Shown here piece by piece: positions 24,074-33,981 of a stretch of DNA of 64,000 nucleotides (positions are counted from its first letter, which is position 1; every line of letters begins with the position of its first letter). Position numbers and translations under genes: made by a program. The DNA is from Mycolicibacterium pulveris. GTDB taxonomy: Bacteria > Actinomycetota > Actinomycetes > Mycobacteriales > Mycobacteriaceae. The stretch lies in assembly GCF_010725725.1 (NCBI RefSeq), contig NZ_AP022599.1:3658001-3722000 (forward strand), given 5' to 3'. Under the pieces are notes generated by a model, which worked only from the letters and a program-made list of their open reading frames with translations, was not told the origin of the DNA and ran no database searches.

Positions 24074-26797
24074 CTACGGCTGCTCCGGCGGAACCGGAAT
24101 CGCGAAGACGTTCAACGTGGCCGAGGCGCCGAGATAGGTGCCGGCCAGGTTGACCAGGTCGACGAGCCCGCGTTGCCCGAATGCCGCTTCAGCTGCGTGG
24201 TAGGTGTCATTGCTGACACGGTAGGTCGACACCAGTTCCTGGACGAACTGGGCGGCGATCAGCTCGTCGCCGGACAATCCCACCGCCGGCTCTCCGCTGG
24301 CAAGCGCGTCGATCGCATCCTGAGGAACCCCGACCATCTGCGCGGCAAGCTTGTGGGCGTAGAGCTCATATCCCGAACCCCACTGCCCGCCGACGGACAG
24401 AATGATGATCTCCTTGACCCTCGGCGACAGCGTCGAGGCGGCGAATGCGTTGCCGACGTCGAAGAGCGCCCCACCGATCGTCGGGTTGTACAGATAGGAG
24501 TTCAGCGGGCCGATCAGCTGTCCCTCCGGGGACAGCAGTTGAATCCCGGTGGCCTGCTGCGTCGGGATCGCGACCGCCTTGATCTGCGCCGCGAGCTCGA
24601 GTTGTGCCGGGGTTGCCGTGCTCAGGTCGAGCAACGGCAGCCGCCCGCCCAGACCGTACTCGTCGCTGGGCGGCACCGGTGACGGCGGAGCCGGCGGGAT
24701 CGGGGCGGCGAACTGGTCCGGCCCCTGCACCTCGAATGCGTTGAGCAGTGCCGAGGCGCCGAGGTACGTACCGGCCAGATTGGCCATGTCGACCACGCCC
24801 GCCTGCCCGAATGCCTCCACCGCCGCGGCGTAGGTTGCGTCGCTGACCCGGTGCGTCGACACCAGTTCCTGAACGAACTGGGCGGCGACCAATTCGTTGC
24901 CGGTGAGGCCCGCCGGGGCCTGGCCGTTGGCCAGGGAGTCGATCGCCTCGGCATCGATGCCGTACAGCTGCGCGGCCTTCACATGTGCATAGAGCTCGTA
25001 CTCGGATCCCCACTGTCCACCGACGGACAGAATGATGATCTCCTTGACGCGCGCAGGCAGACTCGACGAGGCAAAGGTGTTGCCCACGTTGAAGATCGCC
25101 TGGCCGATCACCGGGTTGTACAGATAGGCGTTGAGCGGTCCGACGAGTCGTCCGTCGACATCCTCGAGTTGAATGCCGGTTACCGCTTGGATCGGAAGCC
25201 CGAGCTCTTTCATCAGCGCAATCAATTTCAGCTGTTCGGGCGTGGCGGTGTCCAGGTCGATGATGGGCAGCCGACCACCCAGGCCGCCGGCACCGCCGAT
25301 ACCGCCGTCGGCACCGACCGTACCGAACGCGCCGATGGCACCGTCGAGACCGGCCTGGCCGAACAGGCCGCCCGCACCTCCGGATCCGCCGATGCCGGCA
25401 AGCCCGGCCGCACCGCCGATACCGCCGGCGCCACCCGCCGCGCCGCTGTCGGTGAGCTTGCCGCCGGGCAGCGTGATCACGCTCGCGCCCCCTGTGCCAC
25501 CGAACCCGCCGGCGCCCCCGGAGCCGGCCGCGCCGCCCGCGCCGCCGTCGCCGCCGTGGCCGAACATCAGCGACCCCGTGCCGCCCGCGCCGCCCGCGCC
25601 TCCGGTTCCGCCCGTGCCCCCGTTGCCGCCGACGCCACCGTCATCGCCGCTGTCCTCTGCCGCGTCGACGCCATGTGCCCCGGCACCGCCGTTGCCTCCG
25701 GCGCCGCCGGATCCACCGTTGCCGCCATATCCCCACCACAGGCCGGCGTTTCCGCCGGCGCCACCATCGCCGCCCGCGGTGCCGTCCCCGCCGCGGCCCC
25801 CGTTGACTCCGGTGACACCAGCGGTGCCGCTCAACCCGGCGCCGCCGGCGCCGCCCGTGCCGCCGTTGCCGAACAGCAGGCCCGCGTTGCCGCCCCTGCC
25901 GCCCGCCGCGCCCGCACCGCCGTTTCCGCCGTTGCCGCCGTGCCCCCAGAACAGGCCGCCGTTGCCACCATTGCCGCCTGCGACGCCGGGGGTGGTGCTC
26001 GACCAACCGGCACCGCCGTTGCCGAACAGCCAGCCGCCGCCGACGCCGTGCGGGTTGGCCTCGGTGCCCGCAGCACCGTTACAGATCAACCCGCACCGAC
26101 CGCCCACGGCGAACATCGTGTTGACGTGAAAGAGAATCCCGGCGCCGACGGACGGCGACGCCGGGTTGCCGATCGACTGCGCACCGAGCTGGTGCGCCGC
26201 CTGCAGCAGAGGATTCAGAGGTGAGGAGTACTGTGCTGTACCGGGTTTGCTGTCCGATCCGGCGAATCTCAGTGCGTTCGAAGGGACAGGCGACGTGGCT
26301 GCCCCTGTCGTGTCGTCGTGCGACGCACTTGCCGACGTGGGGGTTGATCGTGATCGAGAATTCAGCGGGGGTGCTGTGTTTGTGTCGTCCTGATCGTCGA
26401 CCTCGATGCCCGGTTCGACGTCATCTGTGTCCGTATCGGTGTCTTCCGTCTCCTCGACATCGTCGGTGTCCGAGTCGGTTTCGTCCTCCGCTTTTGCATC
26501 GGTTTCGTCGCTGGAGCCGCCGCCGTTCTGCTGTGCCGACACCATCGATTTCGGGCCCTCGTCCGGCGATGAGGTGGTCGTGCTGTGCTGCGCTGAGCCG
26601 GTCGACGAATGATCCTCATCCGAGGAACCCGCCTTAGGCGCGACTTCGGAAGCCGTAGCGGAGTCTGTGCCGGTGTCCGACGGCTCTGCTGCGGCGACTC
26701 CTTGGCCCGCGACCAGGGCGACACTCAACCCGGCGGCCACCGCGCCTGCTCGCACCCAGCGCCTGCGAGTCCGGTGCCCATCCTCACCGGCGGCCAT
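24074..26797 (-). CDS. Secreted PGRS-type glycine-rich protein with two carboxymuconolactone-decarboxylase/AhpD-like domains
   Basis: This is a 907-residue protein in four parts. A signal peptide with RTRRRW and a hydrophobic core ends near AAA37. A Ser/Asp/Glu-rich linker follows (about 38-150). A PGRS-like domain of GGX/GGNGG repeats with LLFGNGG units spans about 245-505. Two tandem CMD/AhpD-like domains occupy about 509-702 and 713-907. The latter share long identical stretches ([37 protein letters not shown]) and keep the YELYAH helix, but lack the redox CxxC. There is no PE domain. GGAGG lies two bases before the ATG; GTG or TTG starts further upstream cannot be excluded. Confidence 0.82.
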   Translation of the reverse strand: MAAGEDGHRTRRRWVRAGAVAAGLSVALVAGQGVAAAEPSDTGTDSATASEVAPKAGSSDEDHSSTGSAQHSTTTSSPDEGPKSMVSAQQNGGGSSDETDAKAEDETDSDTDDVEETEDTDTDTDDVEPGIEVDDQDDTNTAPPLNSRSRSTPTSASASHDDTTGAATSPVPSNALRFAGSDSKPGTAQYSSPLNPLLQAAHQLGAQSIGNPASPSVGAGILFHVNTMFAVGGRCGLICNGAAGTEANPHGVGGGWLFGNGGAGWSSTTPGVAGGNGGNGGLFWGHGGNGGNGGAGAAGGRGGNAGLLFGNGGTGGAGGAGLSGTAGVTGVNGGRGGDGTAGGDGGAGGNAGLWWGYGGNGGSGGAGGNGGAGAHGVDAAEDSGDDGGVGGNGGTGGTGGAGGAGGTGSLMFGHGGDGGAGGAAGSGGAGGFGGTGGASVITLPGGKLTDSGAAGGAGGIGGAAGLAGIGGSGGAGGLFGQAGLDGAIGAFGTVGADGGIGGAGGLGGRLPIIDLDTATPEQLKLIALMKELGLPIQAVTGIQLEDVDGRLVGPLNAYLYNPVIGQAIFNVGNTFASSSLPARVKEIIILSVGGQWGSEYELYAHVKAAQLYGIDAEAIDSLANGQAPAGLTGNELVAAQFVQELVSTHRVSDATYAAAVEAFGQAGVVDMANLAGTYLGASALLNAFEVQGPDQFAAPIPPAPPSPVPPSDEYGLGGRLPLLDLSTATPAQLELAAQIKAVAIPTQQATGIQLLSPEGQLIGPLNSYLYNPTIGGALFDVGNAFAASTLSPRVKEIIILSVGGQWGSGYELYAHKLAAQMVGVPQDAIDALASGEPAVGLSGDELIAAQFVQELVSTYRVSNDTYHAAEAAFGQRGLVDLVNLAGTYLGASATLNVFAIPVPPEQP
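25270..26060 (-). repeat. PGRS-type GGX-encoding low-complexity repeat
   Basis: About 790 bp of degenerate (GGN GGN NNN) coding repeats encodes the glycine-rich domain of the protein above. It is seen on the plus strand as runs of CCGCCG. Such tracts are prone to length variation and to false plus-strand proline-rich open frames. Confidence 0.8.
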
Positions 26798-26981
26798 AAC
26801 CTCCGCCGCCTCGCCGAAAGCTGTTGAGCACAAGATGGTGTCATCGTCAGAGCGGACGATTCGATCGGTGTGGCGCACGGGTCCAGTCGTCGCAGAAATG
26901 GTGATCAACTCCTCGTTCGATGAGCAGTGCCTCGCGGGGTCGCGGGGATCACCCCTTATTAACGGGAGCGTCGGTCTGGGT

Positions 26982-27004
26982 TTCAACGGGAGGTTATTCA
27001 AATG
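26982..27004 (-). promoter_or_regulatory. Variant copy H of the shared 23-bp element
   Basis: On the minus strand it reads CATTTGAATAACCTCCCG followed by TTGAA. It overlaps the stop of fadB and points at the PGRS-CMD gene, 185 nt before the chosen ATG. The CATTTGAA half and the TTG spacing match exactly; the distance is longer than elsewhere, so either the leader is long or the true start is upstream. Confidence 0.45.
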
Positions 27005-29145
27005 GTCAGCGGTGCGACCGCGCCGAGTGACGGCGGGCACGCGAAGCGAAACCCGAACTTGTTCTCGAGCTCGCGGGCGCGGGCGACGAACCCGGCTGGT
27101 CCTCCGGGATATCCGCCGACGAACTGGGCGGCGCCACCGGTCCAGACCGGAAATCCGATGCCGAGAATCGAGCCGACGTTCGCGTCGGCGGTCGAGCGCA
27201 GCAGCCCGCTTTCCAGGCACCGGGCGGTGTCGATCGCCTCGGCGAACAACAGCCGGTCGATCAGCTCCTGCAGGTCGTCTGCGGGCCGGCTCGGGCCGAA
27301 GCGCTCCTCGAGCCCCTGCCACAGACCCGCCCGTCGCCCGTCGGTGTAGTCGTAGAACCCCGCCCCGGCAGCCCGCCCGGGCCGGCATGCACCGTCGATC
27401 ATCACTCCCAGCACCGCATCGCCGGGGTGCTCGACAAACGCGGCGCCGGTCGTCTGCGCCTCGTCGCGGAACTGGCCGAAGATCTTGTGCGGCAGGGTGA
27501 GGGTGAGCTCATCCAGCAGCGCAAGTGTGCCGACCGGGTATCCGGCCTGTAGGGACGCCTGCTCGATCGACATCGGCGAGAGCCCTTCACCGACCATCGC
27601 GGCGGCTTCGAGCAACCGGGCCAGGATGACACGGCTGGTGAAGAATCCGCGCGCGTCGCCGACCACGATCGGTGTCTTGCCGAGTTGCCGCACGATGTCG
27701 AACGCCTTGGCAAGGGTGGCGTCGCTGGTTCGGTGCCCGACGATGATCTCGACGAGATCCATCCGTTCGACGGGGGAGAAGAAGTGTAACCCGATGAAAT
27801 CGGCTGGCCGGTCGACGCTTTCAGCCAACCCGGTGATCGGAAGTGTCGAGGTGTTCGAGGCGATGACCGCGTCATCGGCGACGACCTCGATGATCTCTGC
27901 CAACACGTCGGCTTTGAGCTCGGGATCTTCAAACACCGCCTCGATGACCAGATCACATCCGGTGAGGTCGGCCAGATCGCCGGTGGCGGTGATCCGGGCG
28001 AGTACCGCATCGGCGTCGTCCTGGCTGCGCCTGCCCGCAGAGACCTGCTTGGCGAGCACCCTCTCGGCGTACCCTCTGCCCTTGCGTGCGCGATTCGCGT
28101 CGACGTCCTTGAGCTTCACCTGCAGCCCCGCCAACGCGCACGTCAGCGCGATACCTCCGCCCATCATGCCCGCGCCGACCACGGCCACCGAGCGGGCCGT
28201 GTGTCGCGGAAAGCCTTGCGGCCGACTGGCACCCGAACGCACGGTCTGCCGGTCGAAGAACGTGCCCTGGATGATGTTGGTGGAGATCTGACTGGTCGCC
28301 AGTTCGACGAAGTAGCGCGTCTCCACCGCCAGCGCGGTGTCGACGTCGACGGCTGCGCTCTCCACCGCGGCGGCCAGGATCGCCGACTGTGCGGGCATCG
28401 GCGAACCCTTGTGCTCTGCGCGTAATCTCGCCGGTCGCGCGCTCAAGGTGGCTTGCACGGCGTCATCGCGGGTATGGCCACCGGGTACCGCGTCGTCGCC
28501 GTCCCAAGGCTGGCGGGCGTCGGGATGAGCCAGGATCCAGGCACGCGCCCGATCTGCCAGGTCCTCCGTATCGGAGGCGAGTTCGTCGATGATCCCAAGC
28601 GCCAGCGCTTCTGCCGGACTGAACCGCTTCCCGGGCAGCAGCACCTTGTCCAGTGCGACGTCGAGGCCCAACATTCGGACCGTGCGCACCACTCCGCCCG
28701 CGCCGGGCAGCAGGCCCAGCGTGACCTCCGGCAGACCGAGGCGGATCGCCAGGTCGTTCAGGGCGATGCGGTAGTGACAGGCCAGCGCAAGTTCGAGGCC
28801 GCCGCCGAGCGCGGTGCCGTTGAGGGCAGCGACCACTGGGACGCCGATCCGTTCCAGGTCGCGGAGCTGGCCCTTGATTCTGGCGGTCGATGCGGCGAAC
28901 CGAGCGGCGTCACCGGGCGTGGCCGCCAGCAGGTCGTGCAGGTCGCCGCCGGCGAAAAACGTCGGCTTGCCGGAGGTGACGATGACACCGGTGAGCGAAT
29001 CGCCCATCTCGGACAGTTTCGAAAGGACACGGTCGAAAGAGGCGAGGTAGGCGGCGTTCATCGTGTTGACAGCCTGTGTGGGATCGTCGAACGTTAACGT
29101 GACGATGCCGTTGTCTTGGGACCAGCCGATTATGTTATCGGGCAC
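26998..29145 (-). CDS. fadB: Bifunctional enoyl-CoA hydratase/3-hydroxyacyl-CoA dehydrogenase
   Basis: This 715-residue fatty-acid oxidation alpha-chain has an N-terminal crotonase domain (about 1-190; [13 protein letters not shown] oxyanion loop, [15 protein letters not shown]), a central Rossmann domain ([14 protein letters not shown] near residue 320, [14 protein letters not shown]), and two C-terminal 3HCDH domains. It hydrates enoyl-CoA and oxidises the hydroxyacyl-CoA with NAD. AGAGGAAA sets the GTG start. It follows the thiolase gene by 35 nt in the same operon, so together they complete beta-oxidation. Confidence 0.95.
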   Translation of the reverse strand: MPDNIIGWSQDNGIVTLTFDDPTQAVNTMNAAYLASFDRVLSKLSEMGDSLTGVIVTSGKPTFFAGGDLHDLLAATPGDAARFAASTARIKGQLRDLERIGVPVVAALNGTALGGGLELALACHYRIALNDLAIRLGLPEVTLGLLPGAGGVVRTVRMLGLDVALDKVLLPGKRFSPAEALALGIIDELASDTEDLADRARAWILAHPDARQPWDGDDAVPGGHTRDDAVQATLSARPARLRAEHKGSPMPAQSAILAAAVESAAVDVDTALAVETRYFVELATSQISTNIIQGTFFDRQTVRSGASRPQGFPRHTARSVAVVGAGMMGGGIALTCALAGLQVKLKDVDANRARKGRGYAERVLAKQVSAGRRSQDDADAVLARITATGDLADLTGCDLVIEAVFEDPELKADVLAEIIEVVADDAVIASNTSTLPITGLAESVDRPADFIGLHFFSPVERMDLVEIIVGHRTSDATLAKAFDIVRQLGKTPIVVGDARGFFTSRVILARLLEAAAMVGEGLSPMSIEQASLQAGYPVGTLALLDELTLTLPHKIFGQFRDEAQTTGAAFVEHPGDAVLGVMIDGACRPGRAAGAGFYDYTDGRRAGLWQGLEERFGPSRPADDLQELIDRLLFAEAIDTARCLESGLLRSTADANVGSILGIGFPVWTGGAAQFVGGYPGGPAGFVARARELENKFGFRFACPPSLGAVAPLTI

Positions 29146-29180
29146 GTGTTTCCTCTCGGGCAAAGGGTAAGTGAGGGGGG

Positions 29181-30392
29181 TCAAGCCAGTTCGACGATCG
29201 TGGCGATCCCCATTCCGCCACCTACGCACAACGTGATCAGGCCGCGGCGTTGATCGCGGCGTTCGAGTTCGTCGACGATGGTCGAGATCAGCATCGCCCC
29301 GGTGGCGCCGAGGGGATGGCCGAGTGCGATGGCACCGCCGTTCACGTTGACGATGTCGTGGGGCACACCAAGGTCTTTCATGAATCGCAGGACCACCGAC
29401 GCGAATGCTTCGTTGATCTCGACGAGGTCGATGTCGTCGATGGTCAATCCGGCGACGGAGAGGGCCTTGCGGCTCGCCGGGGCAGGTCCCGTCAACATGA
29501 TGGTGGGGTCGGCTCCGCTGACTGCGGTGGCGACGATACGGGCCCGCGGTGTCAAACCCAGTCTCGCGCCGACGCTCTGACTTCCCAGCAGCACCAGTGC
29601 CGCCCCGTCCACGATGCCCGAACTGTTGCCACCGGTGTGGACATGGTCGATGCTCTCGACCCAGTGGTACTTCTGCAGTGCCACCGCATCGAAACCGGCC
29701 TCCCGGCCCAGGGTCGCGAACGCCGGCTTCAGCGATGACAGCGATTCCACGGTCGTTCCGGGCCGCAGGTGCTCGTCGTGGTCGAGAACGGTCAGGCCGT
29801 TGCGGTCCAGAACGGGAATGACAGACTTCTCGAACGCCCCGTTCGCCCAGGCCTTGGCGGCTCTGGCCTGTGATTCGGCGGCATAGGTGTCCACGTCGTG
29901 GCGGCTGAATCCATCCAAGGTGGCGATGAGGTCGGCGCCGATGCCCTGTGGGATGAAGCCGGTGGCGAGGTTGGTCTCCGGATCGTGGGCCCACGCGCCG
30001 CCGTCGGAGCCCATCGGCACCCGCGACATGCTTTCCACCCCACCGGCGAGCACCAGGGACTCCCACCCGGAGGCGATCTTCTGCGCTGCAACGTTGACCG
30101 CCTCCAGTCCGGATGCACAGAACCGGTTCAACTGCACACCGGCGACAGTGTCCGGGAGCCCTGCCGCCAGCGCCGCGATGCGCGCGATATCGGCACCCTG
30201 GTCACCCAGCGGTGTCACGCAGCCGAGCACGATGTCATCGATCAGCCGTGGGTCGAGACTCGCGTTGCGACGCCGAAGCGCCTCGAGGAGCCCGATAACC
30301 AGGCTGATCGGTTTGACTCCGGTCAGCGCGCCTCTGCGGTTCTTCCCGCGTGGCGTGCGGATCGCATCGTAAATGAAGACCTCGTTCGGCAC
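29181..30392 (-). CDS. fadA: Acetyl-CoA C-acyltransferase (thiolase)
   Basis: This 403-residue thiolase has all three active-site motifs: Cys92 in [25 protein letters not shown], and CVGGGMG near the C-terminus. It should thiolytically release acetyl-CoA (or propionyl-CoA) from 3-ketoacyl-CoA made by the downstream FadB protein. A GAAAGG precedes the GTG at 30392. A dyad CAAGTGAAT ... ATTCACTTG lies about 100 nt upstream. Confidence 0.95.
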   Translation of the reverse strand: MPNEVFIYDAIRTPRGKNRRGALTGVKPISLVIGLLEALRRRNASLDPRLIDDIVLGCVTPLGDQGADIARIAALAAGLPDTVAGVQLNRFCASGLEAVNVAAQKIASGWESLVLAGGVESMSRVPMGSDGGAWAHDPETNLATGFIPQGIGADLIATLDGFSRHDVDTYAAESQARAAKAWANGAFEKSVIPVLDRNGLTVLDHDEHLRPGTTVESLSSLKPAFATLGREAGFDAVALQKYHWVESIDHVHTGGNSSGIVDGAALVLLGSQSVGARLGLTPRARIVATAVSGADPTIMLTGPAPASRKALSVAGLTIDDIDLVEINEAFASVVLRFMKDLGVPHDIVNVNGGAIALGHPLGATGAMLISTIVDELERRDQRRGLITLCVGGGMGIATIVELA

Positions 30393-30491
30393 GTCGAGCC
30401 TTTCACATCGGAGCAGCCGGAAACGTCGGCGCTCCGCGTCGATGCGGTCAGCCGACCGGTGTCGAGCATCGAGATCCCTTATGGGTCATGT

Positions 30492-30553
30492 CAAGTGAAT
30501 GATGGCTCGGCTAGCAGTATCTGAAAACATTGCCGTGCAATCTGATTCACTTG
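30492..30553. promoter_or_regulatory. Inverted 9-bp half-sites upstream of fadA-fadB
   Basis: CAAGTGAAT (30492-30500) and its exact complement (30545-30553) are 44 nt apart in the 154-nt gap between the CAP gene and fadA. A TTGACA (30488-30493, minus strand) overlaps the first half-site and could be the -35 for fadA. The pair may be a looping operator or a fold-back in RNA. This is a weak call. Confidence 0.3.
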
Positions 30554-31050
30554 GCTTCGGGTTGTCCATACACGGCAACCACCACGGTCCGATCGAGGCT
30601 GTTCTCCGACCACACCCCGATTTCGGTGTTGGCGCAGTTCTGCATGGTGGCCAGCTTGCGCGGATCGGCATGCCACTGCTTGATCAGTTCAAGGCTGCTG
30701 ATCGCCAGCGCCGGGTTGATGGCCACGGTCTCCTCGACGTTCCCGCGGTAGCCGGCGGCGGCCGCTCTGTCCCGAGGCGTCGATCCGTCTGATCCGATGT
30801 CACCGTCCAGCCAGCGCGAATTAAGCACATCCAGGCTGTGTCGTTGCGCGGCCGACTCCAACTGCGGACTGGCTTTGACGTGGCCAGGACATCCCGCCTT
30901 GTACTGCACGATGCTGACCATCTGCCGAACGCTCTTGTTCAGCCGGCTGTTGTCGGCGTGTGCATGCGCGGGCCCGGTCGCTGCGAGCGCAACTGTCACC
31001 ACGGCGACGGCGGACAGCCCTCGAATTGCGGTGCGGGATGCGAAGTTCAT
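30547..31050 (-). CDS. Secreted CAP/SCP-domain protein
   Basis: This is a 167-residue exported protein with a signal peptide ending at AHA-D near residue 32 and a mature CAP (SCP/PR-1) type domain: LNKSVRQMVSIVQYKAGCPGHVKASPQLESAAQRHSLD and the final VVVAVYGQP. The single-domain size is typical of mycobacterial CAP proteins of unknown function. The ATG at 31050 is preferred over 31095 because the signal peptide starts there and GAGGAC precedes it. It lies 14 nt after the Mce-associated gene. Confidence 0.8.
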   Translation of the reverse strand: MNFASRTAIRGLSAVAVVTVALAATGPAHAHADNSRLNKSVRQMVSIVQYKAGCPGHVKASPQLESAAQRHSLDVLNSRWLDGDIGSDGSTPRDRAAAAGYRGNVEETVAINPALAISSLELIKQWHADPRKLATMQNCANTEIGVWSENSLDRTVVVAVYGQPEAK

Positions 31051-31064
31051 CGATGTCGTCCTCG

Positions 31065-31571
31065 TCACAGTGGGGTGAAATCGGAGACCAGCCACTGTTT
31101 GCCGATCTTGTCCAACGTGACCTTCACCGTGGACGTAGTCTGCGTCGGAGGGTCGGTGCCGACGATGGTGGTCTGGTCCACGAACACGAGCACCACCGCG
31201 TGCTTGTCGGTCGCTTCAATCGACGCGGCCGCGGGCACCGTCGCCGAGGAGATGATCTGCTTCTGGCGCGCCCCGGGAATCACCGTGTCGGCGGTCAGCG
31301 ACGTGAATACATCCCGGAACCCACCGGTGAGCCGGTCGCGGACCGCGACGAGGGTCTCCTCGACCGTGTCCGGCCGGTAGGACAACAACGCGACTGTGGT
31401 CTCGCTCGCCGCCTGTACCGACTCCGTGCTGGCGGTGAGTGCCGCGCGTGCCTCAACGGTTCGCCACTTCAGGTAACCGACGCCAACGGTCAGCAAGAGC
31501 GCCACACCGGGGATGAGGACGAAGACCAGGAGCCGCGCCGGTGCATGTCGTTTACGGAATGAATTCCACAT
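31065..31571 (-). CDS. Mce-associated membrane protein
   Basis: This 168-residue protein has one N-terminal membrane segment (LLVFVLIPGVALLLTVGVGYL) and an extracytoplasmic NTF2-like domain ending in TVKVTLDKIGKQWLVSDFTPL, the usual end of Mam/Mas proteins. These proteins accompany mce operons and are thought to stabilise Mce transporters. It overlaps the preceding minus-strand Mas gene by 20 bp, and both are divergent from the mce operon. Confidence 0.85.
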   Translation of the reverse strand: MWNSFRKRHAPARLLVFVLIPGVALLLTVGVGYLKWRTVEARAALTASTESVQAASETTVALLSYRPDTVEETLVAVRDRLTGGFRDVFTSLTADTVIPGARQKQIISSATVPAAASIEATDKHAVVLVFVDQTTIVGTDPPTQTTSTVKVTLDKIGKQWLVSDFTPL

Positions 31572-32076
31572 CGGACACCTTGGCTTCCCCGTTCACGTCC
31601 TGAAGACTGATTCGCATGCGCCACAGTCGCGCCGGCGCCTGCGTGCCGGTGAGCGATGTCTTGACCGAAACCGCGACCAGCACCTCGGCACGGTCGGTGT
31701 CGACGGTTTCCAGGCCGACCTCTAGAACCGTACCAACGGTTTTCGACTTGGAACGCTTGACCGTGTCGATGAACCACGCCGACCGCTGCTGAAAGTCCTC
31801 GTGGAACTCGCCTGTTGACGTGTCGAGGATCTGCTCGACCTTCGCTTCCACGTCGGTGTCGCTGATCGTGGTCAGTCGTAGCACGCCGTCCCGCCCGGCC
31901 GCGAGGAACCGGTCCCGCTGCTTGTGTTCTCGGGCGATCTCGAAATCTTGAACTCCGAACCAGCAGAACAGCGCAGTCAACGCAGCGAGGAGGCCGAGCC
32001 CGAACGCCAGGGCCCGCGCCTGCGGGTGTGGCCCGGAGCCGAGCGGCCCCGCCCGATACATCGATCGTCGCCTCAC
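31552..32076 (-). CDS. Mce-associated membrane protein
   Basis: This 174-residue paralogue of the gene at 31065 has a single membrane helix (ALAFGLGLLAALTALFCWFGV) followed by the Mas domain, with FEIAREHKQRDRFLAAGRDGVLRLTTIS, DTSTGEFHEDFQQRSAWF and a C-terminal WRMRISLQDVNGEAKVSDVEFIP. I use the GTG at 32076; ATG 32061 is possible. A TATAAT hexamer lies 24 nt upstream. It is the first gene of the minus-strand unit facing away from the mce operon. Confidence 0.83.
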   Translation of the reverse strand: MRRRSMYRAGPLGSGPHPQARALAFGLGLLAALTALFCWFGVQDFEIAREHKQRDRFLAAGRDGVLRLTTISDTDVEAKVEQILDTSTGEFHEDFQQRSAWFIDTVKRSKSKTVGTVLEVGLETVDTDRAEVLVAVSVKTSLTGTQAPARLWRMRISLQDVNGEAKVSDVEFIP

Positions 32077-32099
32077 GCTGGTATCCCGTTACGCCTGCC

Positions 32100-32105
32100 A
32101 TTATA
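32100..32105 (-). promoter_or_regulatory. Putative -10 (TATAAT) for the Mas/CAP unit
   Basis: An exact TATAAT on the minus strand lies 24 nt before the GTG at 32076. No convincing -35 stands at 17 nt. A degenerate CATATGAA...TTGAT copy of the shared element lies at 32152-32175, with one base more between the two halves. Confidence 0.4.
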
Positions 32106-32240
32106 GTTTGCTGACACTTCAACCCGACCATCCGGTATGTTCCGCGTTCTGATCAAGCCCGCAGATCTTCATATGGTGCAACGACCGCCCGCCCGACCGC
32201 CCAGAAGCCCAAATGAACTGCGAATATCGGGAGACTTCAC

Positions 32241-32263
32241 CATATGAAACTACCGGTATTGTC
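32241..32263 (+). promoter_or_regulatory. Shared 23-bp promoter element, copy G, upstream of the mce operon
   Basis: CATATGAAACTACCGGTA followed by TTGTC has the same 18+5 layout as the copies in the catabolic cluster. TGGACT lies 17 nt after TTGTCC. It ends 92 nt before the yrbEA ATG and links the transporter to the catabolic genes. Confidence 0.65.
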
Positions 32264-32355
32264 CGTCGGGAGCGGCGGTGATGGACTCGCTCCACGATGA
32301 AGAGGCTTGCGCCCCTGCGGCGAATGAAGGTTGCTGAAGCCGGGAGGAGCAGGTG

Positions 32356-33123
32356 ATGACCACCGTCGACGTGATAACCAGGCCGATGCGATCGGTGGGC
32401 GGGTTCTTCGCCACCGCCGTCGACACCCTGGCCCTGATCCCGAAGCCGCCATTCGCGTGGCGGGAATGGATCTTTCAAATGTGGTTCGTGGCCCGGGTCT
32501 CCATCATGCCCACGATCATGTTGTCGATCCCGTTCACCGTGCTGTCGGTATTCATCTTCAACATTCTTCTTGTCGAGTTCGGTGCGGCGGATTACTCGGG
32601 TGCGGGTGCCGCGTTCGGAGCGGTCACCCAAATCGGCCCTCTGGTAACGGTTCTCGTGGTCGCAGGTGCGGCGGCCACAGCGATGTGCGCGGACCTCGGC
32701 GCACGCACCATTCGCGAGGAACTCGACGCGATGCGCGTGATGGGGATAAATCCGCTGCAGGCCTTGGTGGTGCCGCGGGTGTTGGCGACCGTGGTCGTGG
32801 CGTTGCTGCTCAACTCCGTTGTCGCCGTCGTCGGTGTCGTCGGCGGGTTCTTCTTCTCCGTGTTCGTCCAGAACGTCACGCCGGGGGCCTTCGTCGGCAG
32901 TATGACCCTGTTCACCGGGCTCGCCGAAATCGTGATCTCGCTGACCAAGGCGGCGCTGTTCGGCCTCGTGGCCGCGCTGATCGGTTGTTACAAGGGGATA
33001 TCCGTCGGTGGCGGACCGGCGGGAGTGGGTACCGCGGTCAACGAGACGGTGGTCTTCTCGTTCATGGCGCTATTCGTCATCAACGTGATCGTGACCGCCG
33101 TCGGCGTGAAGGCGACGATGTGA
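32356..33123 (+). CDS. yrbEA: Mce transporter permease YrbEA
   Basis: This 255-residue MlaE-family integral membrane permease has five or six hydrophobic segments and the conserved EELDAMRVMGINPLQALVVPR cytoplasmic loop that couples to the MceG ATPase. With YrbEB it forms the inner-membrane core of the lipid importer. GGAGG at 32343-32347 fits the ATG at 32356 (GTG 32353 is adjacent). Its stop overlaps the YrbEB start. Confidence 0.94.
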   Translation: MTTVDVITRPMRSVGGFFATAVDTLALIPKPPFAWREWIFQMWFVARVSIMPTIMLSIPFTVLSVFIFNILLVEFGAADYSGAGAAFGAVTQIGPLVTVLVVAGAAATAMCADLGARTIREELDAMRVMGINPLQALVVPRVLATVVVALLLNSVVAVVGVVGGFFFSVFVQNVTPGAFVGSMTLFTGLAEIVISLTKAALFGLVAALIGCYKGISVGGGPAGVGTAVNETVVFSFMALFVINVIVTAVGVKATM

Positions 33124-33977
33124 TGACCAGCAGCCGGCCCAGTACCCTGATGCCTCGGATGCGACGTGCCACCGACGACTTCGTCGCCGGATGGGACCGC
33201 ATCGGGGTGCAGACCCGGTTCTATGTGAAGACGGTCAGGTCGATCGGTGACGCGGTGGTGCACTACCGGACCGAGATCGCTTGTCAGATCGCGCAAATGA
33301 GTCTCGGTGCGGGCGCGCTCGCGGTCGTCGGTGGGACGATCGTGATCGTGGGGTTTCTCACCCTGTCGGCCGGTGCGCTGATCGCGGTGCAGGGATACAA
33401 CACGCTGGCCGGAGTCGGCGTCGAGGCGTTGACCGGGTTCACGTCCGCCTATCTGAACGTCCGCATCATCGGGCCGCTGACAACGGGAATCGGGCTGGCC
33501 GCAACGATCGGCGCCGGTGCCACCGCCCAACTCGGCGCCATGCGCATCGCCGAGGAGATCGACGCCCTCGAGGTGATGGGTGTTCGCGCAATCGCCTACC
33601 TGGCGTCCACCCGACTGCTGGCCGGAATGATCGTGGTGATCCCGCTGTACTGCGTTGCCGTGCTGATGTCCTTCATCGCCGCGCGGGTGGGCACCACCGC
33701 GATCTACGGGCAGTCGACCGGTGTCTACGACCACTACTTCACCACCTTCCTCAACCCGGTGGATCTCATCTGGTCCTTCGTGCAGGCGATGGCGATGGCG
33801 ATCACCGTCATGGTGATCCACACCTACTACGGGTTCACCGCGGCGGGCGGGCCCGCCGGCGTCGGAGAAGCCGTCGGCCGGGCGGTGCGCGCCTCGCTGA
33901 TCGTGGTGGTGTTCGTGACCCTTGTCATCTCGCTGTCCGTGTACGGACAGTCGGGCAACTTCAACCTCTCCGGGTAG
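33123..33977 (+). CDS. yrbEB: Mce transporter permease YrbEB
   Basis: This 284-residue second MlaE-type permease has the coupling loop AEEIDALEVMGVRAIAYLASTRLL and the terminal FTAAGGPAGVGEAVGRAVR. The start ATG overlaps the YrbEA stop (TGATG), implying equal translation of the two halves of the permease. No mceG-type ATPase is in the operon; mycobacteria normally encode one shared copy elsewhere. Confidence 0.94.
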   Translation: MTSSRPSTLMPRMRRATDDFVAGWDRIGVQTRFYVKTVRSIGDAVVHYRTEIACQIAQMSLGAGALAVVGGTIVIVGFLTLSAGALIAVQGYNTLAGVGVEALTGFTSAYLNVRIIGPLTTGIGLAATIGAGATAQLGAMRIAEEIDALEVMGVRAIAYLASTRLLAGMIVVIPLYCVAVLMSFIAARVGTTAIYGQSTGVYDHYFTTFLNPVDLIWSFVQAMAMAITVMVIHTYYGFTAAGGPAGVGEAVGRAVRASLIVVVFVTLVISLSVYGQSGNFNLSG

Positions 33978-33981
33978 CCCA

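Noticed and set aside
25270..26060. Possible CRISPR or VNTR array in the CCGCCG-rich tract
   Set aside because: Repeats are short, degenerate and in coding phase with no unique spacers. They encode the glycine-rich domain.
25173..26129. Long plus-strand proline-rich open frame opposite the PGRS domain
   Set aside because: It is the complement of GGX codons (CCN repeats), has no ribosome site and no recognisable fold. The minus strand carries a signal peptide and two real domains.
2899..32263. Interpretation of the shared 23-bp element as a KstR-type operator
   Set aside because: KstR sites are palindromic (AAC-N2-GTT core). This element has no dyad symmetry and lacks the core.
32119..32631. 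Minus-strand open frame across the mce promoter and yrbEA start
   Set aside because: No domain, Arg/Gly/His-rich composition, and it overlaps the yrbEA coding start and the promoter element.
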